Source: Galeopsis tetrahit
Taxonomy: Eukaryota; Streptophyta; Magnoliopsida; Lamiales; Lamiaceae
Assembly: GCA_963675135.1 (NCBI GenBank)
Contig: OY776125.1
Location: 28,010,565-28,074,564 of the forward strand
Direction of reading: 5' to 3'
DNA: 64,000 nucleotides
In this document: positions 9,704-20,967 of the stretch, in pieces
Position numbering within the stretch: position 1 is the stretch's first letter
Layout of the letters: each line of letters opens with the position of its first letter
Translations under genes and position numbers: made by a program
The notes under the pieces: model-generated
What the model was told of the DNA's origin: nothing
The model's database searches: none
The model's input: the letters and a program-made list of their open reading frames with translations, nothing else

Positions 9704-12700
9704 AAGTCTCATTACTTGCTCTTTATGTTGTTGTAGCTCCATATGCATGTCTGAACTTGCTTTATGTTATTGTTATTCCATCAGTAGATTTGTAGTGAGT
9801 GGTTTATTATTTAAAGCTGTACTTCTAATGAGTTCATGTTTTCCCCTTAATAAATGCCCAATTGGAGAAAATTTTGGAAAATGCAGTCTTTTGCTTGTTT
9901 GGTTTTGGAGAAGAATATGAAGTAAAAGTTTGTTCCATCATGTTTATGAGAATTTTTTGTTAAATTTTAAGCATATTTCTAATGTTTATTTTTTTAGTTA
10001 GCGTGGCAATAGATTTTTTATTTATATCTGTGCACCGTTAAATCATTCATTCAAAAGCTTATATGTGTATGAACGTATAACAGCAATTATGAAATGAGAT
10101 GAACACACTATCCTGGTCCATTTCTAGGCACTGAAACATTGCACTTATATAAACTCCATGTTGACTTCCATTAGCAGGCCAAAAAAGCCATTAATTTAAC
10201 AAAATAGAAAATACTATTTCGAAGAAACACATGTCTTCTGGTGATGTTTATGCCAATAATTGATAACCAGTTGAATGTAGACTATGTAGTTCTACAGATA
10301 TGATGACAGGAAGGGTGGGGTGGGCCCATGGCAACTCTATGTTTAAGGGAGTCCTTGCTTATGTTTGTGCAGAGTTTGAATTGGAGTGAAGTGATATTCT
10401 ATTGGATCATTGATTGTGATAGCTTTGGTGAATTCTTAGTTAGCGCAGGGCACATTTTGTTCATTCATATGATTGGTTATGATGTCCTAGGGCCCACTGC
10501 AAAGAACACACCTGTACTTAAAGTATTGTAAATGGCATTTACACTACATGAAAATTTTAAATTGAGTCCTATGCTTCCATTAGCATATCATTTCTCTGCA
10601 TATTGTTTACCATGGCGTGTACAACTGATTGTCTTGTCCAATTCTGCTCAAAGGCTCAAAATAGTGGAGACTTTTTCAATTTTTTTTTAGTTTTTTTGCT
10701 TATACCTACCATCGCCCCTCTTTTTTTCATCTCGAAACTCTCGTGTCACTTTCCATTTTCTGTAACAGCTGAATATATTCATATCACAAACAATGACTTG
10801 CTTATTGTCATGGCTTCTTTGTGCTGTTTCATCAAATAGTTCTGCATAGAAGTAATATTCAGATAACAAGACAAGTTGCAATATAGTTTTATGTTTATCC
10901 CATTTGATTTTGAAATTCGTATTTCTTCATTCACAGATGGGAAGAGCTACCGAGAAAATGAGCTGAGCAGCCCTTACACTTGAAAAAGAATAGAATTTGG
11001 TGACTCTTGAAAGCATTGATCCCTTCACTGAAGGTAATTTGTTCGAAATCCCTTGTGCTCGAGCTTGTTGGATAATATTAGCTGGCAAGTTAAGTTTGTA
11101 TACAATTATGTGTGAGATATATTATTCTACTGAATTTTCTGTATAGCATAGTCTTCTTGGATCTAAGTGCTCTGGCAATATGAATATCTGCACCCCAAAA
11201 TAAGGTGCAGCATAATTTTTTGCTTGCCAATTTTTCGCTAATCAATTGCAAAGTACAGCCCGCATAGTTTGCATTTCATATTCGTCCCTTTGGTAGTGTT
11301 TGGTTCCCCACAAAAAAGGTTAGCAAAGAGAAACTAGGAAAAGAATAATGGATTTTCAAGAAACCTTTTCTAGGAATTTGTTTATTAGTTTGTTCCTGGT
11401 CTTTCCATCTGTTGCTGGGAATGCTATCATATTTCATGGAAATTTCTACTTCTCTTTATCTCATAAATATAAAGCATTCTAGTTCAGATAGTATTGAATT
11501 ACTTATTGCTTCATGAGAATTAATGCTTTTCTTTTCTTCAGCATATTCATAGCTTTTCGAATTTTCCAGAATTCATCAGGTGATGTGATATTCCTACTCT
11601 CTCCTGGTTTTGCTGATATTCTTTCTATAGTTTCAGTTGAATAAATAAAACCAACCAGCTAGAAATTCTCTTTTTCACAATCATATTTCCCTTTGCTTCA
11701 TTTTAAGCAAGATCAAAACGCATACTGTATGTTATTCTTTTAGTTTGTCTGCAGTAACAGCATAGTTACTCTATATACCCATTTTATAGCTGTGTTTAGT
11801 TATACAAGTAGCTAAAAAATGTTATACATAAGGGTGTATAAAGTAATTCGGTGGTTGTTAATATTCGTGCCTATGAAAACGTGGTAAAGATGTTTTCCAG
11901 TATAAGCTGAATAAGACTGCCTTTGGTTTGGTGATTGTATGGTCTAACTGATATTTTGCATTGAAAAGCATTCGTTTTCACCAACCTTCATGATTGTAAT
12001 CTCTAATCATTCGTTTGACTCGCTTTGCTTGCAACTGTAGAGTGCTATTCGTCTACATGAATTGCAATTTCTATGCAGAGTTAATGGTTTACAGAAAGGT
12101 GTTGACGGCTGTTTTGGTACCTAAGGCAATAATGTGGATGTGGAGCCTAGCTAACTGAATCATTATGGTGTTAATTAAAGATGGTGGAATTCAGAAGGTG
12201 AGAGATTTTGTCTTATTTTTTCTTTGATGATAGAAAAACAGCTTGGAGGAATTTGAATTTTTTTTAAGAGAATTGGTATATTCACTTTAGGTGAAAGTTT
12301 TATGTTCTATTTGAATGTGGTTTGGTGGGAGTTAATATGGTGTTGATTTGTCTAGTTATATAAAAAGGATAATATTTATGAATTTCGGGTTAAATGTTAA
12401 TGAATCGGTTATATTGTGAATTTGGTATTATTGGGATGTATATACCAGACAATCTATTACGAGTATATGTTTTGAGTTATGAAATAAATAAATCAAAATG
12501 GCTAAAATATTTAATTTTTTACGTAACTTCTGGATTTTATATTAAATATTAAAATATACGTTGGGTTCTGTTTCTTACTTTCCACAGATTTTTTTGGTAA
12601 ATTCTTATATGCTAGTTTTAGTTACCCAGTTGAATTATTTATCTTCCCATTAGAATTAAATTAAAATTATGATTCAATTTCACATCAGCGTTTGATTAGA

Positions 12701-12756
12701 GATTACGGGGTGAATTGAATTTGAATTGAGATTGAAAAAATTGGATTGAGCTAATC
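9704..12756. other. 3' flank of ZF-B and intergenic sequence
   Basis: Up to about 11600 this resembles the 3' flank of ZF-A. Beyond that it is AT-rich without recognisable coding potential; open frames are short and lack family features. From 12660 the sequence grades into repeats. Confidence 0.5.
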
Positions 12757-12998
12757 CTAATTATATTTAAATTGTATTTGGATAGATTGTGAATAGTAAT
12801 TATGTTTAAATTGTATTTAGATAGAGATTGTTAATATTTAATTATCTTTAAATTGTATTTGGATAGAAATTGTGAATAATATTTATGTTTAAATTGTATT
12901 TGGATAGAGATTGTTAATATTAATTATGTTTAAATTGTATTTGGATAGAGATTGTGAATAGTAATTATGTTTAAATTGTATTTGGATAGAGATTGAGA
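12757..12998. repeat. Minisatellite, about 46-48 bp period, six copies
   Basis: The unit core TTTAAATTGTATTTGGATAG recurs about six times with the spacer 'agattgtgaatagtaattatg' varying slightly. Just after it, a 38-bp stretch containing TCAAATCAAAAGTGATTTG is duplicated at about 13021 and 13063. Confidence 0.85.
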
Positions 12999-13953
12999 AG
13001 GAGGGGCGGATGTAGTTTTATGTCAAATCAAAAGTGATTTGTAATATTTACTAGTTTTATGTCAAATCAAAAGTGATTTGTAATATTTTATTAGTGAGTA
13101 GAAAAATAATAGGAGAAAGAATGAGTGTGTGAAAGAAAAGTAGAAGAGAGAAGGTGAAAGAAAAGTAGGAGAGAGAATGAGATTTAAAAATGGCTATGTG
13201 ATTGTATAAAAATAGGTGGGTTGATGTATTATACTCCGTATGAGTGAATTTGTATTTGGATTGAAAAGGATCGAGAGATATTGAATTGAGAATGGTCAAT
13301 ATTTTTATTTTAGGGTAGTACTTGTGTACCACGAGGTGTATGGGTACAATTTGATTTCAATTTCAATTTTTTATTCATATTTTATTTGCATCCGTTCATT
13401 TAATGAGTTCACCCTCAAATCATTTATTTTTAGAAATTTTTTACCATTAGAGTCATTTTCACCACATATTAAACTAATTGCATCAGCCACTTAATAGTTT
13501 GTCTATTTACTTCATTTTGGATATAAAAAATCCTAATTACCCTTAATCATACAAATTGAGATTTAAATTTTCGAAACTGCTATTAATTCAGATTTAAATT
13601 TTCGAAACTGCTATTAATTCCGAAATTTATTTTTCCTCCGTTTTCAGTTTCATTCAACTCCCCAATGTATTAGGTTACACAATTGGAAAGACTACAACTT
13701 TCCAAAATTCGAATTTCCAATTTTTGAGTTCGATCATCTTCAGATCCGACCACTTCAGATTCAATATTCATCCTCAATTCAAATCATCTGCATCTCTCTC
13801 TTCAACTGCATCGTACGTATATTCATTTTCAATTCCATGATTATTAACCTTGCTTTTTTTGATATTATCAATTCTGTCGTATATTCCATTTTCATAGTAT
13901 TGTTTATTCTCGACTTATATTTCCAGACTGCATTATACTTTCACCTTATTGAC
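12999..13953. other. AT-rich sequence upstream of the transposase
   Basis: No gene is seen in the first part. From about 13640 the sequence becomes the probable 5' UTR of the transposase gene. The segment at 13391-13436 (CCGTTCATTTAATGAGTTCA) has a direct counterpart at 26122-26285 and may mark the left side of the large element. Confidence 0.45.
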
Positions 13954-16313
13954 ATGGATTATATTGTTTTCTGCAAGTTTGATTGTAATGGGAAGAACAA
14001 ACTTATTCGCGTATCTGAATCGACAACTTATGCAGATTTGGTTGCTGAAACAACAGGTCCAACTTATGTAGGTAACATATCCATTGCTTACTCAGTGTCT
14101 AGCCTCAATAACATATGCATAGAATCCGATTCTGACCTCATTGGTATGGTAGAATTTTGTAAGGCGACGTCAGAAAAAATAGTCAATATATCTGTTGTGA
14201 CAAGTAACTCAATTGCACCATGCATTCAAATGATTGAATCTTCAAACGTGAACGACAATCTAGCAAGTCAATAATTGCATGTCATTCCAACTTCTTTATT
14301 GCCTAACACCGAATCAAATGACTCAAGAAACATGTCTAAGGGCAATCAACATATGTTAGATTTTGAAGGTGTGTGCAATATACCTAGTTTTGATGTATGT
14401 CCAGTTGAGAAGAAGAAGACTTATTTGTCTGATCACTGGGTGAATATAATGGAAGGTGGTGTGGGTACTGTTTTTGTTGGAGGTGCCTCTGAGTTTAGGA
14501 CTGAGTTGATTAAATACTCCACAAAACTTAACTTTAAGTACAAGTATAAAAAAATGGACCCAGGTATGTACATGCAGTATGCAACGAGGCTGCAAAATCG
14601 AGTTGTGAGTGGTTCATCAAGGCAAAGAAGCTTCCTATGAATAATGCATTTATTGTTGCTAAAGCAAACCTAGTTCATAATTGTGTGGGAAATCTACTTC
14701 GTGAAAAAAGTAACCGATTAGGACCAAGAATAATTAAGCAGCTTGTTATTGATATTGTCAAAGCCAATCCTACAGTTGCTGTGAAGGATGTCATTCATCA
14801 TGTTAATGAGGGATACGGTTTCACCCTTCCTTACTGGAAGGTTTGGCGAGGAATTGAAGCTGCAAGAGAAGATATATTTGGTAGCTACGAGGAATCTTAT
14901 TACCAGTTGCGTTAGTATTGTGATGCAGTCAAAAGGACAAATCCTGGTAGTATTGTAGACCTAGAGAAGAACACCACAACCAACCGATTTGAACGAATTT
15001 TTGTTTCTTTTAACGCGTGCAAGGAGGGTTTTAAAAAGTGCAGACCCATGCTATTCATAGATGGGACATTTATGAAGGGTAGGTCCAAGGGCGCACTGCT
15101 TGCAGCCACGACGAAGGATGGGAACAACGGTAACGAATATGTTCATATTACAGTTTATAAATATTTCATTGTTTCTCATTTTTATTTTATTTCACCATTG
15201 ATATTGTTTTTCAAAACATTTATTCATTATACAGGACTGTTTCCAGTGGCATTGGCTGTAGTATCTGCTGAAAATAGGAACAACTGGGCATGGTTCCTTA
15301 TCAAATTGCGTGATCTTATCATTCATGAAAAGAAGATCATTTACATATCAGATAGGAACCTAGGTTTGATGTCGGCATTCTATGACGTATGGGATGAGCC
15401 TGCACACTTCTACTGCCTATACCATTTACTTTTAAACCTGAGGGGCAAATTTGGTGGTGGTTGGAACACCCAACATCGCGATAACATGGCTGATCTATTC
15501 AAGCAATGCGCATACGCCCCAACAGTCACTGTTTTCAAAGAGAAACTTGGTGTTTTTAAAGCAGTTGGTGGTCAAATTGCAGAACAATGGCTTGAAGACA
15601 TGCCGTACAAACAATGGGCAGTTGCCTACTCACCTCATATCAAGCGATACGGTGAGATGACTTCTAATGCAGCTGAGTCTTTTAACTCGTGGATTCGTGA
15701 AGCTCGATCTCTACCAATTACTTATATGCTAGACTCTATCAGGAAGAAGATATCCCAATGGTTTGTGGAGAGACGTGAAAGTAGTAATAAATGGACTGGG
15801 TTGCTTGTTCCTAGCAAAGAAGATTTATGGAACGAGCTGGGAAACATAAGTGCATCCTGGGGTGTTTCAATTTATCCTAATGGTCAGTTCGAGGTGCGTT
15901 CGAGGACGTCTGTCACAGTTGATTTGGAGTATAAAATATGTTCATGTTTTAAGTGGCAGCTTACAGGATTCCCTTGTGCACATGTTGTTGCTGTTATTAA
16001 GAAGAATTGTGATTCGGTATTCAACCTTATTGACAATTGCTTTTTTACATCCACCTATAAACATTGTTATGCAGAAGACCTAATTCCTGTTCCTGATACA
16101 AAACGTTTTGAATGCAATCCAGAGCCTACCACTGAGAAAATACTCCCACCCATCCTCAACAACCCCCCTGGAAGACCCAAACAAAAAAGAATTATGTCCT
16201 ATGGAGAATTTCGTAGAGTAAATCCTACACCTTGCAAACGATGTGGCAAAACAGGTAGCCACGATCCCCAAACCCGTGCTGCTGTTTTTGGAACGGACAA
16301 GACCAACTTTTAG
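13954..16313 (+). pseudogene. MuDR/MULE-type transposase, decayed
   Basis: This is a cut-and-paste transposase of the Mutator superfamily. The start is ATG 13954 (MDYIVFCKFDCNG); the N-terminal 100 residues resemble the PB1-like region of plant MuDR proteins. Next come the MuDR domain, the MULE transposase core with IDGTFMKG (first Asp), SDRNLGL (second Asp) and SNAAESFN (Glu), and a SWIM zinc finger (CSCFKWQLTGFPCAH, CxC...CxH). The tail has PPGRPKQKR and the knuckle-like CKRCGKTGSHD. A probable intron is 15130-15234 (GT...AG, 105 bases, also in frame if retained). Damage: TAA at 14272-14274, a frameshift near 14590-14600, and TAG at 14913-14915 within QLR*YCDAVK. The catalytic half is otherwise open, so the decay is recent. 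Any movement now would need a transposase from elsewhere. Confidence 0.88.
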
Positions 16314-17420
16314 AAGTAGTGAAACACAATATTTCATTGTACTTTTTTTTTTTTTTTTTTTTTTTGAGCTCCATTCCGATATACTTATCGGCTTACCTTA
16401 TCTTTGAATTGATGTTTTGTTATTTCATTATTCCTATGTCTACACACAAACTCCGATATTTCCAGATTTGCTATGAGTCCAATGAACATGCGTTTTATCT
16501 TAGACTCATATATATTTGTTTCATTTATACAATTGTTCAATCCACCTGTTCAAGAAAATGTCAGAATCTTAATCCATGTTCTACTAACTTAATCCATAAG
16601 TTTGAATTATATAATGTATTAATAGGTTTACTAATACTGTAAATCAGCTGCATCGTTTCCTGTTCACCGCACATTTCATACATACGCTATCTTTCATAAT
16701 GAATATGAACTACGTGCGTCATATGTAGTAAACATCGCATATAATTATGCACGTTGCACAACATATATATGCCTTTTCCAACTGTTTGAGTCCATTTAGT
16801 ACAAATACAAATGCATATATCTGTAAATGATCAGGATCATGTTATGCATTTATTGGGTATATGCATTATTAACTTCATTACATCTGGTCTACCTCTTTAT
16901 GTGTATGCATTTTTTTTAGTACACATTATAATGTGCACCCCTACATGCATTATCAAATCCATTTAGACCCTTTATTATGCACTACTACGCGCATACACTA
17001 CATGCATACACATATGTACTGAAGACTGCACCTGCATTCAGTCATACATATTGTGCACGTTCATTTAATGTCAATACATGTAAATCATCTCAATTAATGC
17101 ACGTAGTAACTAAACAGTCGAAATGTAGCTAATAACTGTTATTAAATTAACTGTTTAAAAAAAAATGCGAAAAAATTTGCATATAAATTCTGGCTTAATA
17201 TTTTTCACAACACACGATCGCAAAATAATATTAATATTTATTTATTAAAAGAAAAAAAAAACCGCTACACATTATGTCCACCATGTACGTGTCCATGATC
17301 TTGAAAACGTTTCCCCTCCACTAATTATCATTCACAATCTATAAATTAGGTCATCCTTTAATATCTCTCCAATCCTTCTAACAACCTATATCCGAGTTCA
17401 AAAAAATACACCCCACCAAA
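16314..17420. other. Transposase 3' region and F-box 1 upstream region
   Basis: A poly-T run lies at about 16343-16365. From 16640 to 17110 the sequence is rich in ATGCAT and TGCACG words. No gene is seen. A possible TATA box, CTATAAATTA, lies at 17339-17348, about 75 bases before the F-box start. Confidence 0.4.
17339..17348 (+). promoter_or_regulatory. Possible TATA box of F-box 1
   Basis: CTATAAATTA lies about 73 bases upstream of ATG 17421, a plausible distance for a plant core promoter with a short leader. The evidence is motif and position only. Confidence 0.35.
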
Positions 17421-18535
17421 ATGGAGAATTCTAAAATGATAGAAACTCTTCCCGATGAAATTACTATATCTTTTCTATTGTTCCTTCTTCCACAAGTTCT
17501 AGCTAAATATAAATGTATATATAGGATATGGAACTCAGTAATATCTTCTCAGTGGTTTGTTGAAGCACATTTGTTCAATATGAAAGCAGGTAATAATTTC
17601 TCATTGATACATAAATACCATGTTACTAGTCCACCAATATCCTATGAATTAAAACTCTGGAAGGGTGACAACATCGTTTATAGGCAAATACCAAGGAATT
17701 GCGAAGAATCCGAGGTATTGGGTAGTTATAATGGTCTAGTATTATTCTGCAATACTAAAGACCAATATACTATTAAAAACCCCACTACGAAAAAATATAT
17801 AATTGTTCCAAATCTACCCATATCATTTCCCAAGGGTCACGATGTAGCTTGGGTTTATTTTGGGTCTGGTTATGTTAAAAATTCGAATGATTACATCATA
17901 ATGAGAATTGCATATCTTTGGGGCAGAAACTGGTGGACTGACCGAGGTTACTATTTTCTCACGTAATTCTAACTCGTGGTCAAAACTTTCTTCGTTCCCT
18001 TTTGATACTTATCCATGTGCAAATGCTTTTTTTGTCGGTAATCTCTTCCATTGGAACTTAAGTTTTGGCCGTGGTGTTTATAAATTGGCCACCTTTGATA
18101 TAGAGAGTTGTATTTATTCATTGATTAAAATTCCAAAGTTTAAGTATCACACATGGAACTTACAAGTCCAGGGGTTGGATGACAATTCAATTGCAGTCTA
18201 CTGTAGTCGTTTGAGCGAAGTGGAAGGTCATTTTTAATTATAGTAAATTTTTCTTTCAGATGCATATCCTCCACTACGCAAAAGAAGGTCCTACATGGAC
18301 AACTATTACGATTTTAACAAAAACTCTAGTACCAAACAAATATCATATATGTCCAATATCCTTCTTGAATGTAGATAGAACGAAAATACTCTTCATCGTT
18401 CAACCATGGGGAGACTACTATTGCTATGATACTATTTCCAAGACGTTTCAGCTCTCCGAAGAATATGAAATGACATATGGGGTTCAACATGCATTTAAGT
18501 ATATTCAGAGTCTTGTATCTCCAGTTGCTTGTTAG
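17421..18535 (+). pseudogene. F-box 1: F-box protein with F-box-associated domain, frameshifted
   Basis: This is a plant F-box protein gene. Such proteins are substrate adaptors of SCF ubiquitin ligases. The N-terminal F-box starts at about residue 9 (LPDEITISFLLFLLPQVLAK, then YKCIYRIWNSVISSQWFVEAH). The next block has GSYNGLVLFCN, typical of F-box-associated domains. The frame breaks twice. Near 17925-17940 it shifts to a frame encoding TEVTIFSRNSNSWSKL through VQGLDDNSIAVYCSRLSE, and near 18225-18260 it shifts again to MHILHYAKEGPTWTTITI, ending SPVAC at 18535. The order of blocks matches F-box 2 throughout, so this is one former gene of about 370 codons. The short stretches at the breaks (under 40 bases) are too small to be plant introns. 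Confidence 0.82.
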
Positions 18536-19072
18536 TTATATAAACATAGTTGGATATTTTTTTTATATATCATTTTTATTAGTCTTATTTATCTATAATT
18601 TGTAGTAGTTGTCATTTTGTTTTATAGAAGTCATTTTATTTCTTTACTGAACAATTATTTATCATTATGATGATTGTATATGCACTCTAAAATTAAATCA
18701 AATAAGAAAAATAATACATTATACATCAGTTAATGTCGTATAAATTTACAAAAAAAAACTAAAATAAATAAAACCATTTTTTTTATTTTGAACTAAAGTA
18801 TACATATATATTTGGCGGGATATTATTCCTATAAAATGTATCAACTGTCTTTAATGTTTACTACATCGTGAACCGCTTCCATTGAAATAAGAATAGACAC
18901 ATTCAATCAAATCATGGAAGTTGAAAGGCTTTTAATTAAACGTAGTGTCTTTTCAGATTCTATTTATTGGTAGAGATCGAAATCAAACATCTTCATTATC
19001 ACTCTAAATCGTCTTCATTAAGTTACACAAAACATATCTTCAAATAACCTTTCCAGCAATCACCTGTAAAAA
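18536..19072. other. Intergenic between the two F-box genes
   Basis: AT-rich with no gene seen. It probably holds the 3' end of F-box 1 and the promoter of F-box 2. Confidence 0.4.
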
Positions 19073-20182
19073 ATGGACAACCATGTCAACCCTACGTTCA
19101 TCCCTTCCGATATCAGAGACCAATTTCTGCACTCATTAAATCCTAAACCCCTTGGGCGATTGAAGTGCATCGACAGACATTGGAATCATCTGATATCTTC
19201 CAAACATTTTGTCGATTCTCATCTTGATCGGGTCAAGAGTGAGCATAAGTACTCTTTCATACACAAGAATCATGTTTCTGATCCTCTAGTTTGTTACTTG
19301 CCTGACGGATATGGTCAGACTGGAACGAGGCGATTTATTAGAGATAATTCAGATAATTTTGAGTTTCTCGGTTCGTACAATGGGTTAGTTTTGATTTGCA
19401 CCACTGCTGATGAATATATTCTGCTTAACCCTTGTACTAATCAAAACCTCATTTTGCCTCCCGTTCCACAAAACCTAAGACTTTTTTTATCAAAAGAAAG
19501 TGCTTATTTTGGTCTTGGCTATGATGTTCTGCATGACGATTTTTTGGTTATGTGAGTTTCCTGTTTTTTGCAATTAGAAGGGAGCCTCTATTCAGTTATG
19601 TTGTACTCTAGAAATATGAACTCCTGGTGTTCGTGTCCTCAGTTTCCAAGTCAATTTCCTCCTTCCGAAAACTCATTTTATATTGGAGGCCTTTTTCATT
19701 GGAAAGTTAGATCACACAATGAACATGCGATTGTAACTTTTGATTTCAATGCCCGTGTCTACGACCAGTTTGATGTGCCTGCCTTTATACTTCAGCCATG
19801 GACTTGTAAGATGGAGGGGCTTGACGACAATAACCTTGCTGTATATGCTTATCGGCTATCTGTGGATGAGTCTGGTGTCAGTAGATTTTTTATTGAAGTG
19901 CATATTCTAAGTTATTCGAATGATGTTAGAACTTGGTCAACTTTTACGATATTCAGGGAAGAAAGATTGCCAGACGATTTTGCACTCGAGCCAATATGTT
20001 TCTTGAACCTTGCAAGGACACAAATAATGTTTAGTGTTAAGCATTATGGTACGTTTTTCTCTTATGACATTCTTACAAGGAACTTTCGAAGGATGCATGA
20101 GATTGAATCGTGGGCAGGTTGTGCAAAATCCTACAAGTACATGGACACTCTCGTATCACCTCACCGTAATTTAGCCATATAG
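19073..20182 (+). pseudogene. F-box 2: F-box protein with F-box-associated domain, single in-frame stop
   Basis: This is a paralogue of F-box 1. Start ATG 19073 (MDNHVNPTFIPSD); stop TAG at 20180-20182, 370 codons. Residues 10-50 are a weak F-box (IRDQFLHSLNPKPLGRLKCI, then DRHWNHLISSKHFVDSH). GSYNGLVLICTTADEYILLN marks the associated domain, followed by LYSVMLYSRNMNSW, GLFHWKV, MEGLDDNNLAVYAYRLS, VHILSYSNDVRTWSTFTIF and a C-terminal SPHRNLAI. The only visible defect is TGA at 19553-19555, and the frame is the same on both sides. The GT...AG span here would be 26 bases, too short for an intron. A CGA-to-TGA transition is the simplest cause. It may be a very young pseudogene, or an allele broken in this accession only. 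Confidence 0.82.
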
Positions 20183-20967
20183 TTTAGATGATAGTAGTTT
20201 ATGTAGTTTTTGTAGCATTTTAATCTATTCATCTTTTATTAAGTATTTCCTTTTGTAGTTCTTATGGTGATTGTACCTGAATATGCAGTATGTATTTTGC
20301 TTAGCCTTTTTTTTTTGCAATACAACTACTTAACTTCGTACTCATATTGTCAAATATGAATTCAATGTGCATATCACAATCGTTTATAGGTATATGTACC
20401 AAAACATACATATATTCCATTCGGTTGTATCACTACTGATTTTTGTTTGTGTATCAGCTAACCAATGTTCATTTTGTCTTATACCATTGAAAGTGATTTT
20501 GTTCGTGCACCTGCTACCAATTTTGCACATTAAATTTGTATGCATTTGCAAATCAGTAGGCAAAATTCACATATTAGTATGAAATAAATGACCATTCATC
20601 ATGTTTAAAAAAAAGACAATCATGTATTTTTCCCAACATCAAAATTATGCAGATTGACCATGTAGACTACATCAATTAATAACAAAAAAAAAAAAAATCC
20701 AACACATCATCTCATGTTTCAAAACAAAAATGCCAACTCATGAGTAATGTGATTGGCTAATAGTTCAACTTGTTTTTCCAAAACATCATATTTTAAAATA
20801 AAAATGCCAACTCATGAGTAATGTGAATGGCTAATAGTTCAACTTGTTTTTCCAAAACAACTACTTAGTCTTCATCCAACAAAAACAAAATGACAACCAT
20901 AATTTAACTAAACTAAGTACGGTAATGTGTAGCAAAGCTTGAATTGTCTAGACTTCCACATATATAC
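20183..20967. other. Convergent intergenic region between F-box 2 and the ULP1-like gene
   Basis: No gene is seen. A stretch of about 75 bp containing ATGCCAACTCATGAGTAATG is tandemly duplicated at about 20720-20860, with a few substitutions between the copies. The 3' ends of both flanking genes must fall here. Confidence 0.5.

Larger units (their letters stand above)
1655..9900 (+). repeat. Segmental duplication, copy 1 (partner 55587-64000)
   Basis: This block is repeated in direct orientation from about 55587 to the end of the window. It begins at GAATTAGGATTTTCTAAC (1659 and 55591). By eye, 1655-3060 is about 85% alike with several indels, 3060-6900 is about 98-99% alike, and 6900-9900 is about 94-96% alike. 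Each copy carries the same pair of zinc-finger genes. The right limit cannot be fixed because the window ends inside copy 2. Confidence 0.9.

Noticed and set aside
19552..19577. GT...AG intron in F-box 2
   Set aside because: 26 bases is too short for a plant intron, and splicing it would break the downstream frame.
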